Below are positions 1 through 6,008 of a DNA stretch of 7,661 bases, piece after piece. Position numbers and translations under genes: made by a program. Each line of letters begins with the position of its first letter. The stretch's first letter is position 1. The notes below the pieces were generated by a model. That model saw only the letters and a program-made list of their open reading frames with translations. It was not told the DNA's origin and made no database searches. The DNA comes from JBBTRP01 sp038065125 (lineage in GTDB: Bacteria; Patescibacteriota; Patescibacteriia; JACQRZ01), in assembly GCA_038065125.1 (NCBI GenBank), contig JBBTRP010000036.1, forward strand, positions 1 to 7,661. Direction: 5' to 3'.

Positions 1-215
1 GTCTTGGCGCTGTCGAGGAGCGTTAAATCGTCGCCGATCGCGCGCTGACAACCAAGGATATAGCAACCAACGGTCCGACACTCAAAAACGTCCAGCTCTG
101 GGATAGTAATCCGCTCCTTTCCACGTTCTCCCAAATCCAGGAAATCAGAACCTACTACGAATTTGCCTCTGTCGATAACGACCGCTACACGATCAAAAAT
201 GAGCTGCGCCAAATT
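1..215 (+). pseudogene. Upstream stretch of the UPF0182 reading frame, interrupted by in-frame TAA
   Basis: Read in the frame of the downstream UPF0182 gene, bases 1-23 give (G)LGAVEER. Then comes TAA at 24-26, followed by IVADRALTTKDIATN and NVQLWDSNPLLSTF up to the ATG at 216. From family knowledge, UPF0182 proteins have a segment of the type YGLDxVxxR-x(5-6)-LTxxDIxxN followed by NVRLWD at this place, so both sides of the stop look like the same protein in the same frame. The other two frames give no comparable sequence. No ATG, GTG or TTG lies in frame between the stop and 216. This is either a real nonsense mutation that separates the membrane domain from the soluble domain, or an assembly or sequencing error. 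A single substitution would restore Ser, Gln, Glu, Lys, Leu or Tyr. Only about 7 codons upstream of the stop are visible, so the call is moderate. Confidence 0.55.
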
Positions 216-1760
216 ATGCTTTCACCGCGAGAGCTCGCCCCCGACAACTTGCCGAACAAGAACTGGATCAATGAGCGGCTTACCTTTACACATGGATATG
301 GAATTGCGGCAGGCCCCGTGAACCAAGTAACGCCTGAAGGCTTGCCGGTACTATTCGTGAAGGATCTGCCGCCAAAAGCGGATCGAGAAGAGCTGGCAGT
401 CACTCGACCGGAAATATATTACGGTGAGATAGCAAACGACTACATTATCGTAAAAACGAAGTCGCGCGAGTTTGACTACCCGAAAGGGGATGAGAATGTG
501 TACACCGCGTACGAGGGCGAAGGTGGCGTGCAGATTTCGTCGCTCTTCCGCCGCCTGGTGTACGCGCTGAAGTTCAACGAGCTCAAAATTTTCCTCTCCG
601 GCGACATCACCAATGACAGCCGCATCCTCGCGCATCGTCAAGTCGTCGAACGTGTCGCTAAAATTGCGCCGTTTCTTACTCTTGACAGCGATCCGTACCT
701 GGTCGTTGCCGGCGGGAAGCTGTACTGGATACTTGACGGATACACAACAACATCGCGCTATCCGTACGCCCAGCCGATTTCGTTTAAGGGTAGGATCGTA
801 AATTATCTGCGCAATTCCGTGAAGGTGGTCGTTGACGCATACGACGGGAGCGTTGACTTGTATATAGCTGACCAGAAGGATCCGATCATCGCCACGCTCG
901 CAAAAGCTTTTCCCGGAGCATTCAAACCTCTGTCCGACATGCCGCAAGAGTTGAGCGGCCACCTCCGCTATCCCGAAGATATCTTTGCGGCCCAAACGGC
1001 GATGTATGCGACCTACCACATGGAAGAGCCGCAAACTTTTTACAATAAGGAAGACCTCTGGGAGATTCCGGCGTATGCAGACACCGCCGCGCGAGCCGAG
1101 TCTGGCGCGCCATTGCAGTCGCCCATGACGCCGCGGCACATGATTATGAAACTGCCGGGCGAACGCAGTGAGGAGTTTATTCTCATGATTCCCTTCACCC
1201 CACGCGCAAAGGACAACCTCTCCGCGTGGATGGTTGCGCGAAATGACGGTGAACAGTACGGCGCGTTGGTGGTGTACCGTTTTCCAAAAGACAAGCTCGT
1301 CTTTGGGCCCAAGCAGGTGATCGGCAGAATCAATCAGGATGCTGAAATCAGTAGACAGATTTCTCTGTGGGATCAGCGCGGCTCACAGGTGATCCAGGGC
1401 CCGCTCTTAGTCATACCCATCGAGGAATCGCTGCTCTATGTACGATCGCTCTACCTAAAGGCGGAAGCGGGAAAAATCCCCGAGCTAAAACGCGTGATCG
1501 CGGCATATGAGAATAAGGTCGCCATGGAAGAAACACTTGATGCCGCTCTGGCCAGAATTTTCGGACAACAGGATGCGCCTTCGCCCGCGGCGACAGAGAC
1601 GCTGAAACAGCGCGATACATCAAAACCCGCCGACACGGAAGCACCGAGCCGAGCACGCCAAGCATATGAAGCAGCCCTCGGAGCACAGCGCGACGGTGAC
1701 TGGGCGCGATACGGCGAGCAGATCAAGCGGCTTGGCGACATTTTGCGGGAGTTTAGGTGA
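216..1760 (+). CDS. UPF0182 family protein, C-terminal soluble region
   Basis: UPF0182 proteins are large integral membrane proteins of unknown function, with an N-terminal membrane block and a long extracytoplasmic C-terminal region. Only the latter is visible here: 514 residues from ATG 216, with no membrane segment. Recognisable family blocks, numbered from that ATG, are FTHGYG (24-29), VTPEGLP (38-44), RPEIYYGE (64-71), a YATYHMEEPQ-FYNKEDLW block (about 264-284), IMKLPGE-EEFILMIPFTP and the AWMVARNDGEQYG block. They are followed by QVIQGPLLVIPIEESLLYV, which is near-invariant in the family. A charged, Pro/Ala/Thr-rich stretch (about 448-475) leads to a C-terminal helix of the type YEAALxAQRDGDWARYG, also typical. 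ATG 216 has no good ribosome binding site and lies inside conserved sequence. It is probably not the ancestral start, because homology continues to base 1 across the TAA at 24-26. A stem overlapping the stop codon and the terminator at 1920-1962 lie downstream. Family assignment is firm; function is unknown. Confidence 0.88.
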   Translation: MLSPRELAPDNLPNKNWINERLTFTHGYGIAAGPVNQVTPEGLPVLFVKDLPPKADREELAVTRPEIYYGEIANDYIIVKTKSREFDYPKGDENVYTAYEGEGGVQISSLFRRLVYALKFNELKIFLSGDITNDSRILAHRQVVERVAKIAPFLTLDSDPYLVVAGGKLYWILDGYTTTSRYPYAQPISFKGRIVNYLRNSVKVVVDAYDGSVDLYIADQKDPIIATLAKAFPGAFKPLSDMPQELSGHLRYPEDIFAAQTAMYATYHMEEPQTFYNKEDLWEIPAYADTAARAESGAPLQSPMTPRHMIMKLPGERSEEFILMIPFTPRAKDNLSAWMVARNDGEQYGALVVYRFPKDKLVFGPKQVIGRINQDAEISRQISLWDQRGSQVIQGPLLVIPIEESLLYVRSLYLKAEAGKIPELKRVIAAYENKVAMEETLDAALARIFGQQDAPSPAATETLKQRDTSKPADTEAPSRARQAYEAALGAQRDGDWARYGEQIKRLGDILREFR

Positions 1761-1896
1761 GCGGGAATTCCGCTCTCCCGACCTCCACAGGAGGTCAGTC
1801 GTTTGCCCAGGGTGTACTCGGAGTGCCACCGGCACTCCTTCGCTCGCTCCTTTGACTCCTGCGGCTGTTCGCCTCGGAGTCAGGTCGCTCACACCC
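1746..1896. repeat. Palindrome-dense intergenic element (possible structured RNA or REP-like element)
   Basis: Several nested inverted repeats are visible. (a) gagcgg 1759-1764 pairs with ccgctc 1770-1775, extended by cggga 1746-1750 with tcccg 1776-1780; this hairpin spans the UPF0182 stop codon. (b) gacctcc 1780-1786 pairs with ggaggtc 1790-1796 around a 3-nt loop. (c) ggagtgcc 1820-1827 pairs perfectly with ggcactcc 1831-1838. (d) tgactcc 1853-1859 pairs with ggagtca 1876-1882. (e) gggtgt 1810-1815 pairs with acaccc 1891-1896 and would enclose (c) and (d) as a closed multi-branch fold. A longer-range repeat, agcgggaat 1760-1768 against attcccgct 1902-1910, could bound the whole element. 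No convincing protein is encoded: the open frames across it run into the tRNA and terminator. I do not recognise a named RNA family. It could be a transcribed structured RNA, the 3' end of the UPF0182 message, or a REP/MITE-type palindromic unit. Confidence 0.6.
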
Positions 1897-1938
1897 GTTC
1901 GATTCCCGCTGGATCCTTAGCGCAAATGAAAAAGACCC
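1897..1938 (+). repeat. Partial inverted copy of the tRNA-Lys 3' end and its downstream flank
   Basis: Bases 1897-1912 (gttcgattcccgctgg) are identical, 16 of 16, to the T-loop, 3' T-stem and start of the 3' acceptor strand of the minus-strand tRNA-Lys (reverse complement of 1963-1978). After a 7-base difference (atcctta), the identity resumes through the left arm of the terminator. The arm 1897-1938 therefore mirrors 1944-1978 except for that insertion. It is not a working tRNA on the + strand: the 5' side of the T-stem (acccg) cannot pair with cccgc, and no matching 5' acceptor strand or anticodon arm is found upstream. It may be a remnant of a second, convergent tRNA gene or a local inverted duplication. 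Confidence 0.7.
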
Positions 1939-1962
1939 TCATCGGGTCTTTTTCATTTGCGC
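1920..1962. terminator. Bidirectional intrinsic terminator between UPF0182 and tRNA-Lys
   Basis: This is a perfect inverted repeat with 19 paired bases per arm (1920-1938 and 1944-1962) around the 5-nt loop tcatc. The core is AAAAAGACCC / GGGTCTTTTT, so both strands give a GC stem followed by a run of T. It can end the + strand transcript of the UPF0182 gene and element, and the - strand transcript of tRNA-Lys. The outer bases of the right arm (1958-1962) are the discriminator and last acceptor bases of the tRNA itself, so in the primary transcript the full stem would compete with the tRNA acceptor stem until it is trimmed. Confidence 0.88.
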
Positions 1963-2030
1963 CCAGCGGGAATCGAACCCACAACCGTCAGCTTAAAAGG
2001 CTGCTGCTCTGCCAGTTGAGCTATGGGCGC
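1958..2030 (-). tRNA. tRNA-Lys (anticodon UUU)
   Basis: The minus strand folds as a standard 73-nt tRNA. The acceptor is GCGCCCA/TGGGCGC with discriminator A, as expected for Lys. The D-arm is GCTC-AACTGGCA-GAGC. The anticodon arm has loop CTTTTAA with anticodon TTT at plus-strand 1995-1997, and its outermost pair is a G-A mismatch. The variable loop is CGGTT, and the T-arm is GTGGG-TTCGATT-CCCGC with one T-G wobble. No CCA is encoded: the bases after the discriminator read AAT, so CCA must be added enzymatically. It lies convergent to the UPF0182 gene and divergent from the next protein gene. The terminator at 1920-1962 starts directly at its 3' end. Confidence 0.97.
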
Positions 2031-2061
2031 CCATGTGATTTCTTTTTTTGCAAGTTCTGAA

Positions 2062-2090
2062 AGCATACTGTCGCGCTCGGAAAAATGCAA
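2062..2090 (-). promoter_or_regulatory. Putative sigma70-type promoter for tRNA-Lys
   Basis: On the minus strand TTGCAT (2085-2090) is followed after exactly 17 bases by TATGCT (2062-2067), close to the TTGACA/TATAAT consensus. Initiation would be near 2054, leaving a 5' leader of roughly 24 nt before the mature tRNA end at 2030. The position and spacing fit, but this is a consensus match only. Confidence 0.5.
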
Positions 2091-2099
2091 GGCGGCGTG

Positions 2100-2105
2100 T
2101 ATACT
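2100..2105 (+). promoter_or_regulatory. Putative -10 element (TATACT) for the secreted PA14 protein gene
   Basis: TATACT ends 8 bases before the ATG at 2114. The expected transcription start would fall at about 2112-2114, so the message would be leaderless or nearly so. That agrees with the absence of any Shine-Dalgarno sequence before this ATG. No good -35 element is seen about 17 bases upstream (tcggaa), which keeps confidence low. Confidence 0.35.
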
Positions 2106-2113
2106 GTAATTAT

Positions 2114-4882
2114 ATGAATTGGCTGCTTTTTGGGCTTATTGTATTTTTTTTCGCATCACCTGCTTCTGCACAGCAGGGCGATCTTTCGCAGTCTGCTCGT
2201 TTGATTCAAAGGGAAAATGTAGTCGTGATCTCAGTCGGTGAGGAGGGTTTGTGGACGAATATCGGGGGTCCTGAAGAAATCATAGCAAATCTTAAATCGC
2301 TTTCTCAAACAATCTCAAAATCGACAGTCATTCGAATTCCCAAGGATCGTTTTGTTTTTTTCGACACGCGAGATCCGGATAAAGATGGACTGGTAACCAT
2401 CTATGAGGAGTTTATTGGAACCAACCCAAAGAAGCGTGATTCGGACGTTGATCGGCATGACGACGGAACTGAAGTCAATAATGGATTTAGTCCGCTTTCA
2501 AAAAAACAAGTAAAAATCAAACAGCTACGATCACTGCAAAAGCTTTCCGGGAAAATCTTGAAGGTGAAGGGTAGTAAGGGGTATCTCTTTGTGCCACACG
2601 AGACGGCGCGGATTTACCTGTTTAAAGATATCCAAACCATGCTTTCTGCATTTATTGCACATGCTGAAATAATTCGCCCTGTCAGCGCTCCTGTTATCAA
2701 CAATCCTGCGCTGAATCAGAATCCAGTGATGATACCCCCGCCAAGCGAAAAGGCAGCCAGTGAAAAAACGGAACCAAAAAAAGATTCAACACCGGTCAGT
2801 GTACCCATCCCAAATCCACAATCTGGTACGACTCAACCGGTAGCGGTTGTGCCAACACCAATACCAGCTGAGACGCAATCTCCAGCTCCTGTACAGCCAA
2901 CACCGACACCCGTAAAACTACCCGTTATTGTCCGTGTCACAGTGCCGCCGCTAGGGAGAGCTACGCTGAAGCCTGGGATGCGAGACGTCAAAATTGCATC
3001 TTTTCAGCTGTCTACCGAGGCGGCTGAGCGGGTGTCTCTCGATGACATGGCATTTTCCGATACGCTCTTTGCCCGCACCAAAGCGCCGCTGTTCAAAAAA
3101 GTATATCTTTCAATCAACTCAAATGTCTTTCCATTGGTTCGGCAAGGCTCAACACTGACAACCGAGTCGACTGGCAAACCTTTGGCGGTCGTTGCGGGAA
3201 ATAGTTCAATCACTCTCGATATGTTTGCCAATATCGAATCGATCATACCCGCACGACTTCATGAGAGTGTGGTTGGAACCGATGAGCAATTGTCCATTGA
3301 GCATATCGGTGCTCACGGAGAAGCCTCGGGCACCTCGGCGACCACATCACCCACGCCGGCCGAGCTTGCTCCGTTCAGAGTCATCAGTGCCGTCAATGAA
3401 CAGCCGCTTCTCTGCAATGGAAGCGCGGACTCCTTCAAGCAAACCGGTACTATTCAGTGCGGACATATTGCCTGGGAGCTGACACCTCAAACCGCCCAAA
3501 CCTTTCTTGGCGATCCACGGCCGTTCCTCATGAAATACGACGAGCTTTATAATTTTTACAAGGACTTCATGGGAGGAAGCGAGCCGAAACAACAAAAAAT
3601 CACGATTAGGGAAAACCCGTCAAACCCCTATCCGGCCGACGCGAATTGGGTGGACAGTGTCATTCGCACGAACACGCCCTTTGCGCGGGAGCAGTTTGGT
3701 TTTCTTGCTAACCTCGACTCTCAGCCCCTTGCGCCCTCCTTTATGCACGAGCTTGGGCATATTTTCGGGCTAACATCTCCAAACCGCAATGCATTCATCT
3801 GGAAGGATTTTGTCGAAGGGGATGCAAATCTGATCGGAATTCTGCCATACCTCATGGCGTATGACGGATCGCTTGTCATGGGTGTCGACTTCTGGTGTCG
3901 GAATAAATTGAAAGTTGAATGGCCGTGTGATGCATACTTTACTCGTTTTGAGGACTACCCGGAGTGGTTGGGCGCGAATAAGGACCTTCTGGAATATGAA
4001 CGTGAGAAGGAAACTTTTTCCACACTCTTTATCCGTCCGCTGGCAGATCAGAATGTCTATGAGCGCGGAGGGAAGTTCATGACTATGCTCACCACGCTCT
4101 ATACCGATTGGAAAAAGGCGGGGAAGGATCGAAAATTTTATCAGGCCTATAAAAAAACCCAGCAATTCTATACGCTCTGGCAAAGACTCTTGCCCGCTCA
4201 CTGGAAGGAAGTTGATGACAGTTTTGACATGCCGGGGGATACGATTCTAAAAATGAACACCTATCTACTCTTATTGAGCGCGTACGCAGAACATCCTTTC
4301 ATTAATACGTTTGAGGAGCGCTGGCGATTCCCAATCTTGCAAAAGACCAAGGAAACCTATGCAAAAATCGCTGCGCGCGGATTCGGGGATAGCGTCGTTC
4401 GCGAGGAGCTCGAGCGTTACCTCGCGCCCATAATGTCGATTCCGACGCCTCCGGAAAAGGGGTTGACCGGATCATATTTTGCAAATTCTGATTTTGCCGG
4501 GGTGCCACTTCTCACTCGCCGCGACAGTGAAATCGACTTTAACTGGGGATCGAAAGCTCCTGCACCGAATGTACCTGAAAATCGTTTTTCCATTCGCTGG
4601 GAGGGTTTTGTGCGCGCTCCTTCGACAGGCACCTATACATTTAATTCCCTTGCAGACGACGGGGTTCGCCTCTGGGTGAACAATCAGTTGATCATCAATG
4701 ATTGGTCGGTGCACGCACCGACATTGAATACCGGCACCATCGCTCTTGAGGCAGGAAAACCGGTGCCGATAACAATAGAGTATTACGACGACTGGTGGGG
4801 GGCGGTGATTCGCCTGGGATGGTCAGGGCCGGGTGTTGTCGACCAGATCATTCCAGTTTCGGCGTTTTCACCAACCAATTGA
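2114..4882 (+). CDS. Secreted modular protein: calcium-binding module, predicted gluzincin protease, PA14 domain
   Basis: The protein has 922 residues from ATG 2114. That start puts a hydrophobic signal peptide at the N-terminus with likely cleavage after ASA (residue 19). A TTG at 2048 would add 22 residues, overlapping the tRNA promoter, but would supply the basic n-region that the ATG form lacks. Order of parts: signal peptide 1-19; an Asp-rich thrombospondin-3/EF-hand-like module at about 84-128 (DPDKDG, then GTNP, RDSDVD and DDGTE); a Pro/Thr/Ser linker at about 190-275; a beta-rich region at about 276-400; a second short linker; a domain with HELGH at 545-549 and Glu568; and a PA14 domain at about 783-920 (GSYF near its start, RWEGFVRAPSTGTYTF, ADDGVRLWVNN). 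H545, H549 and E568 fit HExxH-x18-E, the zinc-ligand spacing of M1-type gluzincins, with E546 catalytic. Four cysteines (434/449 and 595/605) form two close pairs that could be disulfides. PA14 domains usually bind carbohydrate. Protease activity is inferred; substrate and host role are unknown. Confidence 0.85.
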   Translation: MNWLLFGLIVFFFASPASAQQGDLSQSARLIQRENVVVISVGEEGLWTNIGGPEEIIANLKSLSQTISKSTVIRIPKDRFVFFDTRDPDKDGLVTIYEEFIGTNPKKRDSDVDRHDDGTEVNNGFSPLSKKQVKIKQLRSLQKLSGKILKVKGSKGYLFVPHETARIYLFKDIQTMLSAFIAHAEIIRPVSAPVINNPALNQNPVMIPPPSEKAASEKTEPKKDSTPVSVPIPNPQSGTTQPVAVVPTPIPAETQSPAPVQPTPTPVKLPVIVRVTVPPLGRATLKPGMRDVKIASFQLSTEAAERVSLDDMAFSDTLFARTKAPLFKKVYLSINSNVFPLVRQGSTLTTESTGKPLAVVAGNSSITLDMFANIESIIPARLHESVVGTDEQLSIEHIGAHGEASGTSATTSPTPAELAPFRVISAVNEQPLLCNGSADSFKQTGTIQCGHIAWELTPQTAQTFLGDPRPFLMKYDELYNFYKDFMGGSEPKQQKITIRENPSNPYPADANWVDSVIRTNTPFAREQFGFLANLDSQPLAPSFMHELGHIFGLTSPNRNAFIWKDFVEGDANLIGILPYLMAYDGSLVMGVDFWCRNKLKVEWPCDAYFTRFEDYPEWLGANKDLLEYEREKETFSTLFIRPLADQNVYERGGKFMTMLTTLYTDWKKAGKDRKFYQAYKKTQQFYTLWQRLLPAHWKEVDDSFDMPGDTILKMNTYLLLLSAYAEHPFINTFEERWRFPILQKTKETYAKIAARGFGDSVVREELERYLAPIMSIPTPPEKGLTGSYFANSDFAGVPLLTRRDSEIDFNWGSKAPAPNVPENRFSIRWEGFVRAPSTGTYTFNSLADDGVRLWVNNQLIINDWSVHAPTLNTGTIALEAGKPVPITIEYYDDWWGAVIRLGWSGPGVVDQIIPVSAFSPTN

Positions 4883-4893
4883 CAACCATGTTG

Positions 4894-4922
4894 TTGTGGT
4901 TTATCCCCAGGAACCGTATAAT
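4894..4922 (+). promoter_or_regulatory. Putative sigma70-type promoter for the membrane protein/transpeptidase/gltX group
   Basis: TTGTGG (4894-4899), a 17-base spacer and a perfect TATAAT (4917-4922) lie in the 76-base gap after the PA14 gene. Initiation would be near 4929, giving a leader of about 30 nt before ATG 4959. It is the best-looking promoter in the window and suggests that the genes from 4959 onward are transcribed independently of the PA14 protein gene. Confidence 0.6.
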
Positions 4923-4958
4923 AAAAGAAGATATCCACACTCATAATCGACTGAGGCT

Positions 4959-6008
4959 ATGGAAAAATTGCCGAATGGAGTTGTTACTATTGTGAATCTG
5001 CCGGGGTCGGGATCTCTGATCTCGCGCAGTTGGAAAATTTATACCCACCACTTCGGTCCGCTCATGGCGTTTGCGCTGCTCATGGCGCTGGGAACAGTGG
5101 TGAACGGGGGACTTGCGTCGTTTCTCAATTACATGGTCCGCGACGGATCTGATGCGGCCCGCTCCCTGATTCAACTCGGAATTTCGGGTATTAATCTGGT
5201 AACCGCGTATTTTTACGCGTTTGTATTTAGCGGAACGGTCACTTTCTTGGACTCACTGAAGAAGGGGACCGAGCTTTCACTCGCCGCAGCGCTTGAAGCC
5301 GGTCAAGAGCACACAAAATCACTCTTTTGGGTCGCCATCCTTTTGCTCTGCGTCCTCTACGCGTCGGCGCCAACCGGCATTTTCCTGGTAGTATTTTCTA
5401 TCTGGTTTTACTTTGCACTGTATGTCGTTGTTGTTTCCAAGCAGCGGGGAGTCAACGCGCTCGCCATGAGTCGCTACCTCATGCACGGTATCTTCTTTAA
5501 GTCAGCCGGCCGCTATCTTGCCGTCATTTCGATTCTCTTCGCCCTCTACACGGTCGCATACATCACGCTCGGCATTCCCGCGGTCGGGCCGTATCTTTTC
5601 TCGCTCCTTTTTGCGCTGATCACTGTCTGCGCATATCCGTTCTTCACGACCTACGAGTACCTTCGCTTTGAGGACGTTCTCAGCGTACAGCGCACCATCG
5701 AATTCCATCCTTATCGTGGCGAGCGGTCCGCAATTATCGCCTGGGCGCTCTTCGGATTTCTATTTTTCGGAACGATTTGGGCGGTGAATTTGCTGCCAGA
5801 CTCAACGCAAGTGTCGTTCGGCAAGAACCTCTCGCGCTCCGTATCACGACTCATTCTCCCGTACGCGGCAACGGTTGAGCAGAATTTGGAGGATGTATCA
5901 AAACTTTTCGACAAGCTCTACTTCTCGCAACCACAACTAGAGCGTCGTGCACCATCGCCATTCAACTCTGAGGAGGCACCAGAACTGCCCGATGAGCAAG
6001 CGGAATGA
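4959..6008 (+). CDS. Uncharacterised polytopic membrane protein
   Basis: The protein has 349 residues and about seven hydrophobic segments (approximately 33-57, 70-96, 121-138, 140-160, 185-204, 208-229, 258-278). It begins with a short polar N-terminus and an amphipathic SWKIYTHHFGPL stretch before the first segment, and ends in an acidic, proline-containing tail of about 30 residues (SEEAPELPDEQAE). I do not recognise the family with certainty. The general pattern (an SWxxYxxHFGPL-like lead-in, paired helices, a loop with LAAALEAG before a helix) resembles membrane proteins of the glycerophosphodiester phosphodiesterase membrane-domain/DUF975 type, but no catalytic motif is visible. GAGG at 4953-4956 is only 2 bases from ATG 4959, a poor ribosome binding site spacing; TTG 4968 is an alternative start. 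Its last 17 bases overlap the L,D-transpeptidase start, implying co-translation and perhaps a shared envelope role. Confidence 0.8.
   Translation: MEKLPNGVVTIVNLPGSGSLISRSWKIYTHHFGPLMAFALLMALGTVVNGGLASFLNYMVRDGSDAARSLIQLGISGINLVTAYFYAFVFSGTVTFLDSLKKGTELSLAAALEAGQEHTKSLFWVAILLLCVLYASAPTGIFLVVFSIWFYFALYVVVVSKQRGVNALAMSRYLMHGIFFKSAGRYLAVISILFALYTVAYITLGIPAVGPYLFSLLFALITVCAYPFFTTYEYLRFEDVLSVQRTIEFHPYRGERSAIIAWALFGFLFFGTIWAVNLLPDSTQVSFGKNLSRSVSRLILPYAATVEQNLEDVSKLFDKLYFSQPQLERRAPSPFNSEEAPELPDEQAE
5970..5976 (+). promoter_or_regulatory. Strong Shine-Dalgarno (gaggagg) inside the membrane protein gene
   Basis: gaggagg is the best Shine-Dalgarno match in the window. It lies within the 3' end of the membrane protein gene, 15 bases before ATG 5992. 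No other usable start codon exists in that frame between 5977 and 5992, so it supports ATG 5992 rather than GTG 5947 as the L,D-transpeptidase start, although the spacing is longer than usual. Confidence 0.5.

Noticed and set aside
24..26. Alternative genetic code reading TAA as sense
   Set aside because: TAA is the natural stop of the transpeptidase gene (6601-6603), with gltX starting 6 bases later, and TGA ends three other genes. A code change is not supported by one internal stop.
351..1139. 262-codon minus-strand open frame inside the UPF0182 gene
   Set aside because: It is antisense to strongly conserved family sequence. Its translation is Arg/Val-rich with no domain, as expected for a shadow.
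1820..1915. A second, functional tRNA on the + strand
   Set aside because: Only the T-loop and 3' T-stem resemble a tRNA. The 5' T-stem does not pair, and no anticodon arm or 5' acceptor strand is found.
1666..1920. 84-codon open frame overlapping the UPF0182 3' end
   Set aside because: It is out of frame with a confident gene, continues into the palindrome cluster and has no ribosome binding site or recognisable motif.
1897..1978. Integrative element attachment site at the tRNA-Lys 3' end
   Set aside because: att duplications are direct repeats flanking an element. Here the T-arm copies are inverted and only 50 bases apart, with no integrase in view.
1803..2060. 85-codon open frame on the + strand
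   Set aside because: It runs through the palindromes, the terminator and the antisense of tRNA-Lys, and shows no protein-like pattern.
3746..3778. Metzincin protease (HExxHxxGxxH)
   Set aside because: The position of the third histidine is Ser555. The Glu at x18 after the second His fits a gluzincin better.
4879..4884. Consensus TTGACA as the -35 of the promoter before 4959
   Set aside because: It lies 32 bases from TATAAT, too far for a sigma70 promoter, and overlaps the PA14 gene stop. TTGTGG at 4894 has correct 17-base spacing.
4884..4901. Terminator hairpin after the PA14 protein gene (aacca/tggtt)
   Set aside because: The stem is only 5 bp and AT-rich, with a short T run, so it is too weak to call.
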